Part shown: piece after piece, positions 22,243 through 34,653 of the stretch
How positions within the stretch are numbered: position 1 is the stretch's first letter
How the letters are laid out: each line of letters starts with the position of its first letter
Assembly (NCBI RefSeq): GCF_010093535.1
Contig: NW_022985162.1
Location: 825,700-889,699, forward strand
DNA: 64,000 nucleotides
Origin: Lindgomyces ingoldianus
Lineage: Eukaryota; Ascomycota; Dothideomycetes; Pleosporales; Lindgomycetaceae
Direction of reading: 5' to 3'
Translations under genes and position numbers: made by a program
Notes under the pieces: generated by a model
Told to the model about the DNA's origin: nothing
Database searches by the model: none
Seen by the model: only the letters and a program-made list of their open reading frames with translations

Positions 22243-25200
22243 TTTGTCGCCTTTGCAGCTGGGTGTTCTGAACGCAAGTCGAAGTAGAGAAACTCCTTGG
22301 GAGTGCTGCCTGAGGTATTGTGGCGGTGTATGCGGTGGTTGTGGAATGTAAAACTGATTGGGCGTGAGCGTTTGGAGGCTTACCGCCCACTTGGAAAACC
22401 GATAGGTTTTCGATGACGAACCATTCGTCTACGAGTGTTTTCAGCTTACTTCTGTGACATTTAGAATCGGTGTACAAATGACATGTGTCTGTGTAGGCTG
22501 CCCTGAAGCAAACGAAGAAAATGAGCAGAGACAGATGCACCCTTCCACTACTGACGCTTGCATATATGGAACGAAGATTTACGGGCAGCTAGGTTTATCA
22601 ATTGACTTTAGATGCCATTGTGCTGCTGTGATAACTTCTACCTTGTTTTCGCATGCTCGAAGCCTCGAGTCCACTTGTAGCTGGTTTCTTATTGGATCAT
22701 CCGTGGATATAGGAAATTTAGATCTTCCGAATATCGATGACATTCTCCAATCACCTTTATGTCTCCACCAACCCGATAATCCTCTAATCTATAGGAACTA
22801 ATAACATGTTCCCAATACCGCGACGCGTTTGCAAGGAGAATCTCTTGGTCACTTTTCTTGGAGTACAGCACACACGAAAACGCCGGCTACGAGGAATCTC
22901 AACCCCAAGCCTTAAACTCAGGCGTCTTATGAATTGGCCTCGCTACATCTTGGCGTCGATATTGATCTGTAGGAGCGGTAATTAAGCCGTTTTAACAGTC
23001 TCCGCAGTCGCATAGAGTTGTGAAAGACAGACAACCATAGATTTCTCTAGAAGTGCAGTCTTTAGATATACGATAATCGATTCAACAAGCCTTACTCAAT
23101 AAGACAGCAACTCAATCCTTCCATTATCTTTACCACTACTGACATAAGCGAGTTGCTCAGACCGGACAGGAATGGGCAAAGAGAATGCTTACCATCGTCG
23201 GTGACGAACGAAGCTCAATGTGAGCAAAGCCTTCGTCGTACTATTGCTGCGCCAACAGCCTAGCTTGAGAAAGCGCAGCGTCTGTGTTTTGAACTACTCC
23301 GAGACGCCACTAGGTCAACATTTTCTCTTTTCGCTTTGATCTCACCTGCTGGAAATGCCCCACTGCTGATTGAATCCTCCTACAACGGAAGCAATGGCGG
23401 TACATACACTGAGAATCTCTAGATCAGACATATCGAGAACAAGTCAAGATCGAGAGATCTATCAATCTTGAAATAGTCTGAAGATAGGAAGAAACCTAGA
23501 ATTGTGTGTCGCTCTTAATGGTGCATGCATATCACTGCGAGTACTAAGCATGGAAATAATATGCAGGTAATGGGAATTGAACACATATTTGTAGCTGTAC
23601 TAAGAGGCGATGGGCTTATCGCGGGCTGTGAGTGTCAAAGGATGCTGAATGCGGTAGTTACGGGATCGTTCAGCCTAGTCACTAAGCTTAAACCTCGCAA
23701 GACTTTTGGTATCAATTCTCGATAAAGACCGTATTTTTAACGAAAGCGCCAAAAAAAGCAGCAGAGAGAACGCCCGTCCTTCGGATTCGTTGAACTATAC
23801 GGTGGTTTCCAGGATACCGTTTCCAGAGATATATTCTTCCACTATGTTTTCAGTTCAAGGATGCTAAAGAGAGTTTTGTGCTTTTGGGAGTTGCTTTGGC
23901 GTTCTAATTCTGTCGCATAGCAGGCATCCAAACCCATTAGTCCTCCAGCCACAAGGGAAGTTCTAAGAGACTGGTAAACGACTTTTCCCAAGGAATCTTG
24001 CGGTAGAGGAGGTTCGGTTTATCCTGACATTGCTTCCACCTAGCTTTGTGGCGCTTGTAAGATTAGATTCTGTAATCGCAGATTTGAACCTGCACGCGTC
24101 GCAGTGATCCTAAATTGGGTCACGATTTGGATCTTAGAAGGGTGTCTACTTTTCAACACTGTTCGGCTTCATAGGTCTTTTACCGCTCGATAAGCTATAA
24201 TATCATTTCCACTCTTTGGTGTATTTAAAAATCCATCAATCGGTTACGTTCCTCGTCTTGATGTGGCAACCGCTATTCGTTGAAACCGGTCGGCGAGGGC
24301 GTAGATAAAACTGCCAGCAACAAAAGAGGGATTAATAAGCAAGAACAACAATCTATTCAGTCACCCCTAGGTGATATGCGATGGCTGTGCTTAATAGAAT
24401 CAATATCAGCAATGTGGCGGCATATGAAGCTCCAATGAATTTTGACTTTGAAACCCTCTGAAGCTCATCCTTTGCTGAAGCATGGGTCACTTGTCACTCC
24501 TTTCTCTGCCCTTTCGCCAAAGAGTCCTTGCTAGTCGTCTTCGATCTTTTGGCTTTACCTTGCTGACTTCCTATGAGCGGTCTTTGTTCTCGGGGGCCTC
24601 GTATAGCGGAATCTCTGCGTCGTTCCATTGCCTGCATCCAAATTTCATGGCTCGTTTTCGAGTATCGAGGCCGTTCATTGCCGGAATCGGGGCCTACTTG
24701 ACCAAAATATTGCTCAGATTGTATCACCTTTTTCTCCTCTGATATTCTCCTTGTAAAGTTTCTTTTCTTGATATCCTGTTGCTACTGGGGGTCAGCCAAC
24801 GCTAAGCCTATTTTGTTCATATACGCCACAATCATTTTGGCTACAAATACTTACGGTGTCCTTTATGTCCATGGCCTTAGGATCTGTATTTTTGTGATCT
24901 AACAAAGAAATAGGAAAGTACGCCTGCAGATTTGTAATCAGAGGCTACACTTCCCTAAGAATCTCCCCGGAATTTCCACTCCCTTCTCACGTGGTGGCTG
25001 CATTCAAACCTGGTATGCCCTGGTGGAAATACCTGGTTCGGGGCGTCTTCAAATCTTTTGGGCAGTATACCTTCAATTTTTATATCACCCGTTGTCATCA
25101 TCGCCGCAGATCCCCCTTGTCCAGCATCAATTGAGGGCATCTCTACTGTCACATTCGTCAAATAGCTTCGTTCTCATTGGTCACGCTTCTCGCGCATGTT

Positions 25201-25549
25201 CTCCGCATCTCAATTTAGATCGCGTTTCTTCCGTGACATTGAAATAAATTGACTAGCCCAAGCTCAATACCTGACAACCAATCGTTCGTTTCTGATTTCG
25301 TCTGACAGATGGTGCGGGGAATTGAGCTAGGATCTGCCTTTAACTTTAATTTGACATTCGACTTCATCCATGCTGTGAGGGCCCAGGAGTTTGCCGCGAC
25401 TTAAATTAATGATTCATTGGGAGAGAACATTTCTTGCCTCACGATTTTGGCGGAGGCATCCAAGCCTTAGCATGGATATTCACAAAGTCCTGACAGCATT
25501 CATATGCCAATATCTGCTTTCCTTTTACTCGGGACAATATCTGTGTATT
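22243..25549. other. 3.3-kb gap, possible decayed or unrecognised minus-strand exons
   Basis: No confident gene. On the minus strand two stretches look coding-like: about 24,494-24,790 (charged, Lys/Arg/Ser-rich, behind a plausible acceptor) and about 24,955-25,175 (Gly/Met-rich). Neither has an ATG-initiated start or a recognisable domain, and they are not joined by an obvious open splice. They could be the 3' part of an unrecognised or decayed gene. Bases 22,800-24,400 show nothing. Confidence 0.3.
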
Positions 25550-26408
25550 CTAAGCATACCACCTCCTCTCCAGATATTCCTCTTCCTTAACATCCCTCTT
25601 CGTCCCCGTGTACGGATTATTCGTTACAAAACTCGCAAAACTCGCATTCCTTGCAATCGTCAAATCGTGCGTCCAAATTCCGTACTGCTCATGTACATTA
25701 AACGTGCTGGTATTGCTGGTTGGGGTATCCGGAGCCACACTCGAGCACGCATATGCGAATTGGGTTTCCGTCATCGTGTCAAGGTTGACATCACCGTCTG
25801 ATGTCGACCACCGCGTGCAGCCTTGGCATCGCGATGTGACTTGCCAGTGTGTGGTGTTGGATGTTGTACCTTTCAGGTAGGTGTATGTGGCACCCTCGTA
25901 AGTTCCAGGAGTGGCGTAGTAACCACTGAGTAAAGGTATTAGCATCTATTTCTTCCATTCTTCCCAATTCGTTATGGAATTTGGATGCCTTACAAAGCCA
26001 TCCGGCTTGAGACGATGGCCTTCTGTCCCGTCTTCGCCTTTGTGTTCCAATGCACCGAGAGGGGATTATTTGTCATGTGTCCTCCCCACGCCATACCACA
26101 CCAATTGAACTTGTTGGGAACGACAACTTGCAGAATTGCCTCCGAGGTATTGGAGCTCACGGGAAGTGCAACGCGATATGAAACACCGTTGGGTAGCGTA
26201 ATGGAAGAGTATGTAATGCCGGAGGTCTTATCATAGTATTTTGAGGCTGTGTACTGTGCGGAGACTAATCATGATTCAGTTCCATCCTTGCGAGACGTGG
26301 TACGACTGTGGTATAGAGGCGAGCATAATGCACGAAGGGGTGAGAAGGGATAGACTCACCTGTGCCGCAAATTGAAGCAAGGCCAGAAAGGATCTCGAAG
26401 AATCTCAT
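25550..26408 (-). CDS. Secreted CDH-type cytochrome b domain protein (DOMON-like)
   Basis: Three minus-strand exons, 26360-26408, 25994-26264 and 25550-25925, give 231 residues. The protein begins with a signal peptide ending near V-S-A-Q. The rest resembles the haem-binding cytochrome domain of cellobiose dehydrogenase (CDH-cyt): F-N-W-C-G-M-A-W-G-G-H-M supplies the likely methionine haem ligand, and V-H-E-Q-Y-G followed by I-W-T-H-D-L the likely histidine ligand. A C-x-x-C in R-C-Q-G-C-T-R-W may form a disulfide. No flavin dehydrogenase, CBM or b561 membrane domain is attached, so this is a standalone cytochrome ending in a basic R-R-W-Y-A tail. It may pass electrons to extracellular enzymes such as LPMOs. 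A missing downstream exon cannot be excluded. Confidence 0.8.
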
Positions 26409-27817
26409 CTTGAAACTATGTCGCACAAGAAAGTATGTACAGTATAATGGTAGGTGAAGATCTCGGTCTCCTTCTAGAAGGCTGGGGAGCAACAGCTATT
26501 TTAACAGCCGCTCATCCATGCCTCTCCCAAATGGGAGTACCAATTACGATCGCACCATTTGAATCATAATGAACGGCAAAATTAACGAGAATAGAGTATA
26601 GTCTAAGGCGCTCATAGTGAATGCAAGTGAATTCGAGGTCATTCTTCCCTTTTGATGTTCCGGGTATTTGAAGCGTGGAGTTGGTATTGGTCAACTCTCT
26701 TCCGGTAAAATGCGGATGTAGATGACTGGAAGGAACCTCGTCCCCGCCGAACCGGGTTCCTTTCACGAATATCAGTCAGCCTTAAATGTTCCCAAATGAT
26801 ATTGAAATCACAATCAAATATCATCTACTACGGGCCAGGCGTTGGTAGTATTTCCCGGTTGGGGTTTAGAGCCGCTAGAGGAGGATGAAAAGGGAAATCG
26901 AGTAACCTAATCAAGCTAGTGAGCTAAGTGGGCAGTCTTGGAAGCGCAGCCCCAAAATCCTGTGAATTTGGGGAGTAGCATTGCAGGAGAGCTTTGAAGG
27001 ATCTGGAGAAATATTGCCCTGCGCGCTCTGAATGAGAATACCCCCTCGCGAATTCTGTTTCGATCTTGCTCCGTGTACGGGAATGGGCTTGCGATGCGAG
27101 GGTTAACGACTCTTGACCTGCCAAGAACTGCAAGATTTGCTTTCAATCCGTACGATGCGACGCACGTGGCGTGCATGCTTCTGTAAAGTCTAGATCTTGT
27201 CAATATAGCAAAGGTGAAGGTGAATCAGTGGACGTTGGTGGGCTTGTGGGGCGTACTCCAACCGTGAGTGGGGCTTATTTTTCGTTTAATGTGGGGGCTG
27301 TTGAGGTTGAATATAACAACTGAATTGAAGGGACACTTTGAATGAGAGGCAACTTTCCGGAAGAGATCACTCTTGGCGCAGAAAATCGGCTTTGTGGAAG
27401 ATTGTGAAATGATATTGCATTCCGAACCTATGCTCGAGACATGCGTATTCGAAAGCACGCGTGGTTTCCTAGCACAGACACCGCTGAACGATACCGCATA
27501 CACCTTCTAATTGGAAGTTGAAATGGCCAAGGAGAGGATATACTTAGACTAATGGCAATATTTTTGCATTCATGAAAGGATAACGCCATTCAAAGTACCC
27601 GCTGGAAACGGTCCTTCCCTTGCGTCTAGATTCTTTACTCGGGTGGCTTCTCGTGATGGAAATCACTTATAATGAAAACTTCAGCAATGAAGGCCGAACT
27701 ACGAGAAGGGAGAAATAACATAGGTTGAAATTAGGCTTCGATAATAGCTATCTAAATTCTTTGATACCATTAGATATCCAACGGATGCCCACCCCATCCG
27801 TACCTATCTCACTCACT
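26409..27817. other. Intergenic, no supportable gene
   Basis: About 1.4 kb between the cytochrome gene start and the 3' end of the HD-domain gene. The short open frames on the minus strand (26,500-27,500) lack recognisable features. Confidence 0.5.
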
Positions 27818-28682
27818 TTAATTTGGAAGTGCTGCCTTGAGAATATCAATAGCCAATTTCCCCTTTGCATGCTGTGTGTATCCCTCCACATACCGATCTC
27901 CAAAAAGCTGCATCCAAGTATCTACATTAATAGTTAATTAAAGGCGCATCCATAGATACTGAAGGATAATCCAACTTACCATACGTAGTTGCAGGTTTTG
28001 ACCTCGCAAATCCGCATATGATCTTACTAGCCCCCGGTCCGAAATCGAGTCTTGGAAACTCACTCTTGACCCTATCGTACTCCTCCCAAGTCAGGGTGTG
28101 CGTTGAATCGCTATTCGGGCCCTGGATGTCGGACAAGATACCAGCTCCCGTCGCCGCAACAACAGGCTGTTTATACGCAGAAATGGTTGGTGTGGTATGT
28201 AGAGCAATCGCATCCCAAACAAGCTGTTTGCGGTTCTCATCCCAGCCATGTGCGGTGCCATTCTTCATCTCTGCTTCGATAAAGTCCCAAGCTGCGATAG
28301 CGCCATCGACCTCGAAGCGTTTGTCTGATGAGATGAGCGCGCCGGTGTTATCCCAGCCGAGATCGTGCAGAATGGCGGCGACGGCGTGGGTTTCTGGGTC
28401 AATGGCCTTTCGGAGAGTCGTGTTTGTGTTGATAATGATGGTGCCGAAGAGCCATGAGCGCATCACGTGGTTAAAGGTCATGTTGTCGGCATGGGCCCGG
28501 GCAAAGGCTAGGGCGGCTTGGACAATGGGTGTATCCGGCACTGTTACACCCGCTATGACCTTCGTTGGGATGCCCTTTTCAGGTACAAGGCTGAGAGGAC
28601 TGGCCTCTGAGAAGGAAGATCTGGGGACAATGAGGAGAGCCACGGCTATAAGTGATTGAATAAACTGCATTGTGAGAAACAT
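27818..28682 (-). CDS. Secreted HD-domain protein, cyanamide-hydratase-like
   Basis: Two minus-strand exons, 27980-28682 and 27818-27921, give 268 residues (264 if the second ATG at 28670 is used). A signal peptide occupies about residues 1-28. The HD metal-phosphohydrolase core is intact: N-H-V-M-R-S-W, then H-A-V-A-A-I-L-H-D-L-G (the HD doublet), and A-L-H-T-T-P-T-I. This arrangement matches the fungal cyanamide hydratase/DDI2-like family, which converts cyanamide to urea. Exon 2 restores the family C terminus with F-G-D-R-Y-V-E-G-Y. Three N-x-T sequons support secretion. Secreted relatives have no established substrate, so cyanamide hydration should not be assumed. Confidence 0.87.
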
Positions 28683-29481
28683 TGAAACCTTTAGTCCACG
28701 AGTAGCAAACTGGTGTGAATATCTCTCTTCTTAAGTATCTCTAGTAGCATTATCTGATTGTGCTGGGTTTAGAATCGCGATGATTACTTTCAGGAACGAA
28801 AATGAAATTGATACGGATGACGGCACGGAACGGCCAGTAAATGGTTACCGTTCCGTTCCCGCTGCAGTCACCCGAAAATAAATGTCCCGTAGGGCAACCA
28901 TTCTAAATTCGACAATATTCTAGTGTCCCTGACTGGCCAAAATCTTCGCCAGAAACTTACCGAGAAACCAAAGTAGGTCTGCCGCACACTGCATCCCTTC
29001 CCCGTTTCAATAGTCACTGAACCGAGATGCCGCCTTAGATGCCGCAATGATCACTAAGCTTAGTGCCGCAATGATCACTAAACTCATGTACCCCAACGCT
29101 GTCGGCAGATGTGCATCCGTAGAGTCAACACATCCCATTTATTAATAATAATTACACTCCGAGTCGTGTGACAAAAGACAAAAGTCAATAGGAGGGGTTC
29201 CAAAGTGTTCAGAAATCAGAAACTAGCAAAGGTCAAGTCAGTACCATGCGACCTCACAACCGCAAGTCTAATAGTTTTACAATATTCTAAACCTACAATG
29301 CCATCTACAAATCCTGCCCGTTGGGTATCTCAAGCTATTCCAAAATCCTAAAAGCCCACAAGAACGGCGAAGTTACGAAGCAATATACAAATGGCTACGC
29401 GAGGCCTTACTCAATAGACATTGGTCGGTTTGAAGCTAAAACTGGCATATAAAGTTCGGTAAATTGGGCTAGAGGTTCCAC
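28683..29481. other. Intergenic containing a short direct repeat
   Basis: About 800 bp between the HD-domain gene and the kinase-vWA gene. The only structure I see is an 18-bp exact direct repeat with 24-bp period at 29040-29057 and 29064-29081, described separately. Confidence 0.5.
29040..29081. repeat. 18-bp direct repeat, period 24 bp
   Basis: The 18-mer starting TGCCGCAATGATCA occurs at 29040 and again at 29064, separated by six bases. It contains the palindrome TGATCA. It could be a small duplication or a pair of protein-binding sites upstream of the HD-domain gene. Confidence 0.7.
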
Positions 29482-32400
29482 TCAGTCGTCCCAGCTACTC
29501 TTCGTTGGAGAAAACATTTTAGACAATCGGTTCCTCGACTTTTCTTTGAAAGGGGCTGACGCAATACTTCGACCACCCGTGTCCGTTCCCTGGCGTTGAA
29601 ATTCGATGCTGGAGGTGCCACTCGAAGAGCGAGAGATTGCTGGCCTGGGTACCTGAACACTTAGGTTATTGTTGCTGTTGTTGAACGCTTCAAAGAGCAT
29701 ATTGAGCTGAGCATAGTCGTAGGGGTCGATGTCCTCTGAATCTTTTCCACATTCGTCTTGAAAAGAGTCGACACTACCAGTCAGCATTTTGTGAACCTGG
29801 GCTTTCCATGAAGACTCGTCAATGATATCTCTTTACAGTATATTGTTAGTATTATCCATTAACGATGTTTTAATTTAACTCACTCAAGATGATTCTCCTT
29901 GCATAGCCTGTCATCAAGAATCTTAAGTCTTTCCTTTCCAGCCACACCAAATCTTATGAATCCGATTGTAAAGTGCCGAGGTCCAAATCGATCGTTTTCT
30001 TCGAGCTGTTTCGCAAATTTTACAATTGTCTTGTTAATTGCGTCGGGAGGATTGGTTCCTTTCCAAATACCGTCAGTCAGCACTAGTAATGTAGTAGCCT
30101 TTTGGTTGCTCCGTGATGGATCCCACCATTGACGGAAGACGTCATGAAGCAAATGGTTCATGTCCGTTGGCATGAAGAAGTCATTGCTAAGTGGTTCCTT
30201 GGGCCGGGCGGTGTTCAGTACGTCCTTAAACTTCCTCCTTCCATCCTCTCCTCGGAGTTCCGATTTATTCAGGGAATGTCCATTGATGGTGAACTTGACA
30301 TCAAACCCATTTTCGTCGAGACCGGCAATTTTCTTGGCAAGAGTTTCCGCCACAAAGGTCACGATCGGCCAGTGATCGACCATCGTGCTGCCGTTATCGA
30401 CAACAAAAACCTTGGACGTATTAGTAGTGCAAGAATTTAAGGAGGATTGTTAGAAACAATTACCAAGTCCCGATTATGTATGAAAGTTGCTAGGTTTTCG
30501 TCTTTCTTCAGCTCCTCCATGCCCAAGAGGCCTTTCAACATCGCTCCAGCTTTTGCTTTCTTCGTCTTGGGTTTATTATTATCGAGCGTTTTGCGAACAT
30601 GGCAAACATCCCAGGGCAGACCATAGACACTATCAGGTAGAAGGACTGTTTTCTGGCTGCCATCCAATGAATTCAGAGGCTGGGGTGGTTCAGTGTTTGA
30701 GATAAATTGCTCTTCCTTCCCAGTGAGCTGTAGCGGCGGATACGACATAGGAAGCTCAGAGGTGGGAAGGTTAGAAGCAAACGCGCTTGGAGTGACCACA
30801 ATAGAAGGACTCAAGTTAGCAGTTGCATGAGAATCCACACCGGTATCAGGCACAGGCTGCTCTGGCTCACCAACGGCAAAAACTAGAGTCTTGGTGCCAG
30901 CCTTATCCGCTGCACTTGGATGAAAGCCATGTGTCAGGGGAGGGTGTAGATCATCATTAAGTCCATTTTGCAAAGTATAGTCTGTTTCTGATCCGCGAAG
31001 TATTTTGCTGGTTCCATTCAAAGGAACGATTGGATTTTGGCTGCTTGCATTCGCATGAGCCGGTGGTGTCACTGGAAGAGGATCGAGGAGGTCTTCACTT
31101 CGGAGTTTGGTAGTTGGGTTTATTTCCACTGGTGGAGAGAATCCTATTGAAGTTGTAAATCCTGGACCGTAATTAAGTGAGTGACTCTGCCGTCGTTGAT
31201 TGGATCTGGATGAATCAGTATTGGAGTCGAGATCCTCCCCGAATATCACCCGACGACTTTGCCGACGGCTCAGGGCTTGCGGTTTCTCGGCGGATCCATT
31301 GCTGGTTGAAAGAATGCTTTTAATAGGCTTTGGTGAGGTAGTCCTGGGCTGGGGTTGATTAAGTACAGGAACGGAGTTGGGCTGAGCAACTGATCGACTG
31401 TGCGTTGATTCGGGAGGCTGCTCATTTGGCTTGCTCATTTTGAGATTTGGGTTACGCGGAGTTAGGGGTCTGGGAGAGGGTGGCGGTGGATATTCTGAAA
31501 GGTTTGCCTCGATAGGGCTGTATGTGGTCGCACCGCCGTGGCGACCCTCATTTGATGAACCAGAGGTTTCCTCAAGAATGGCGCCCTCTAGCTCTTGCTC
31601 CAAGAGCTCTTTTCGGTATGGCGTTTCTGCAAGAGGAATGCTCTCCAGAACAGTTTCTTTCTGAAAGCGCATTGTCGCACGCTGGGATGGGTCGACCGGA
31701 ACCCGCCAGGTTCTTTCGACCAGCTGGTCCCGCTCCTTGCTTGCTTGTGAATGTCGTTGTAGCGGTGTCGTTTGCATACCGGAAGCCCTGCTCTGCTGGG
31801 CTTCATTTTCTATGGCCAAGAGAGCACGCTTTACCGAGTCGTCCGTTTCTCGTGTGTACTGGGGCAGATCCTCAATGTTTCGCTTCGCGGTCTTAATGAG
31901 CTTTTTCAGCTCACCACACAGAACGCTAAATTCGTAGCGGTCTCGGGTATCTCTTTGAAGCATATGTAATTCGATGAGATCAAGGACAAGGGGAGTTGCG
32001 GTGTCGGCTGACCGTATATGACCTCTCAAGAAGTTGTGCCAACGTTTTATCTCCGGTAAAACGTCATTACAATCATGGAAACGGTCAGTGATCCTTCCAT
32101 CCGGTGTCTGAGTACCGCGTGTCATTTCCCTCAACTTGCGGTATTGTCGAGTACCTTGAAGACCCAGTACAACCCAGGTTGCAGCAACCGAGAGAACGCA
32201 TCCAAAAGACCACGTATCAATGGACTGGGTGACCTCGGATCGGGTTCCGGAGATCTTCATGCGGGCAAATTCTGGGGCACCTGCTAGCTTGGTTAGAAAT
32301 ACAGTTTCTTCGCCGCCTGATGTTTGTTTGCATACCATAGGTGTCTGTACCCCCTTCGATGTATTGGGTAGGGACTTCACCCCTACCCTTCTTCTCAGAA

Positions 32401-33668
32401 AATCTTGAGAACCCGAAATCGGCTAGCTTGAATTCTCCATGGACGCGAAGAATATTGTCAGGCTTAATATCGGCATGCCACCTAGCTCAGTTACTAACCC
32501 AAGGTCTGGAGAGACGGGAGAATGCTCATACCCATGATACTCCATAATTTGCTTACCTCGAATGATTTTGAGGTTATGAATTCGCTCGATTGCGATGGCA
32601 ACTTTGAACAAGGATTCCCAGAAGCGGATAATCTCAGGTGATCGCACCGGAGCAACATTGGTGAGATCCGCGAAGTATTCGTCAAGATCTCTTTCACCAT
32701 ATTCTAGAAGCAGGTTGTAAGTCTTTCCCTTCGTCCCTTTCTCTCTATTGTCATGCGTATAACATCCAAGGTAGCGTACAATGGGCATTTCGGGATCGTT
32801 CTTCAATCCGGAAAAAGCCTCCTTCTCCCAGCTGTATATATCTTTATTTTCCTCTGAGTAGGACTTCAGTATCATCTGGAAACACTTCCATAACGTTTTA
32901 GCAACTTGTCAGTGGTTACGAATTGGGGAAGTTGCTCACCCATCCAAACTCTGGGTCCTTGTACAATGATTTACTAAGAGCACCTCTGAGATCTTCGTCG
33001 ACAATCAAGTCCTCCTGGATTGCGACCCAAGAGACCGAAGCCGTACCTCCCTTGTTATTCACTCTGATACGGTGGCAAAATGGCATAATCATCTTGCCTC
33101 CTGCAAGATCTCCTTCCATGTACAAGCGAAAATAGCTCAAAGGCGGGCAGTAAGCCCACTTCTCTTTTTCGAAATCTGTAACAATATTATTTATGTCGGC
33201 TTCAGGGATATGTTTTTCGCGAAGTTTATCTCGAAGTATAGGATGATCGGCGTTGTAGTTATGTTCGGGAAGATTTAAGTATCTGTCGTACATACTCGCA
33301 CCGTGGAATAGGTCTATGAGTTCGCCGCGGTCTTTCTCGAGCAGCATACTAAACACACGAGTGCAGCGGTCTTCCCCGGTAAAGAGTGGCCGGTAGTCGA
33401 GGGGGAACCCAAACGCCGCATGATGTTTGATCTTGTCGTGAAGCTCCGCGAGCAGGCGACCGGCCTTGGTATTGGGTGAGTCTTGAGAGTCTTGCCGGTT
33501 CATCCAGGCTTCTAATTTGTCGACGTGGACGAAACGTCGGTGGCAGGTACAAGTCTCCGGAGGATCGCATTGTCGTTGACAGGCCACTGGGCGTGTCCAT
33601 TCTCGCTTCAATCTGGCTTTAAATTCCTCCTGTATGCTCTTAAACGTTCCTTGTACTGAATCACCCAT
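29482..33668 (-). CDS. Large protein kinase with C-terminal vWA domain
   Basis: Six minus-strand exons, 32940-33668, 32557-32875, 32336-32485, 30464-32280, 29884-30410 and 29482-29830, give 1,296 residues. Residues 1-240 form an N-terminal region of fungal-specific type with a Cys-rich patch. A kinase domain follows: a glycine-loop-like N-K-G-G-T-A-S-V, the likely beta-3 lysine in M-I-L-K (247), W-H-A-D-I-K-P-D-N (352-360) in place of HRD, A-D-F-G (371-374) and G-A-P-E (400-403). The catalytic Asp, Lys, Asn and DFG Asp are all present. A Ser/Pro-rich linker spans about 480-1000. From about 1006 a vWA domain begins with V-V-D-N-G-S-T (MIDAS-like D-x-G-S-T), and continues with P-T-D-M-N and L-T-D-G. 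The C-terminal 110 residues are Ser-rich. Likely a cytoplasmic signalling protein; kinase-vWA fusions in fungi have no established role that I know of. Confidence 0.85.
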
Positions 33669-34653
33669 GGTGGCGTGGATCCGGCTGCGGTTGTAGAAAT
33701 CCCATATCCCATAGGAAGTTGGTTCACTAATCGTGGAGCTGCGATGTGTCGCAGGTGAATCGATGGAATCTATAGGCTAGTATTTGATGCGTTCGGGCGA
33801 GAATAATTAATCTGAAGGAGCTCGAGGCTGAGGATAGTGAGGGAGTTTGATTCGAGATTAGTAGAGCCTCATGGACGAGGAACAGGGCGGGGCAATCCAT
33901 TGAAATGGTTGCATGCAACGAAGCACTGACCGGCGTGACGGCTTGTGGCTTCAGAAGCTGATCCAATCGCTAAAACATGACAATTGGGGGCGCATCCGGA
34001 AAGAGTGTCGCAATCGCAAGCCTCCTCACGCTGCGAATTAACTCCAAAATCCAAGCACACTTCAAGCACACCCGCGCATGGGTCGAGGAGAGACAAACCG
34101 TTCCTGCGATTCAGGAACGATGCTGAATAAGAGGACCGAGAAAAAAAAACAAGCACCAACACGGTCCGGACGAAAAGAAACTCTTTCACCTCGTTGCAGA
34201 AGCTGAGCATCATGTCACTGGTGACTGAAAAGAGGGCTGTGAGCCCCTGCTCGGTGGTGGCGAAAAAGGTGCAGGCAGTTATCAGGCAGCGATCATGCAG
34301 TGGGGTTGAACTTGAGGGCCATCATTGCAGCCTTTTTGCAATTTGTCAGACCTTTATTATTTCCCCATCTCGACTTTATCCTTCTTTTCCCTCTCAAAGC
34401 AGTGCTTGAATAGCGGTGTAGTCTTCGAGGACTGCAAAATCCGAGCCTTGGAAGCCCTGGCCTTGGATTTGGGAGTTCGCAGACTAGCGGGAACGCCTGT
34501 TCCCCAGCGGGACCTGCCATGCCTGGGGAAAGCTGCATGCCTTCCAACCAGCGGCGCGCTCTACAAAAACAGAATATTGCTGTCACACGGATATGTTCTG
34601 CAAAGCCCGTGGTTCTAAATTTATCTTGTCGCCCACGGAATGACACTCATTCA
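33669..34653. other. Intergenic between kinase-vWA gene and CorA-like gene
   Basis: About 1 kb with no recognisable gene; it must include the promoter of the kinase-vWA gene. Open frames here are short and overlap on both strands. Confidence 0.5.
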
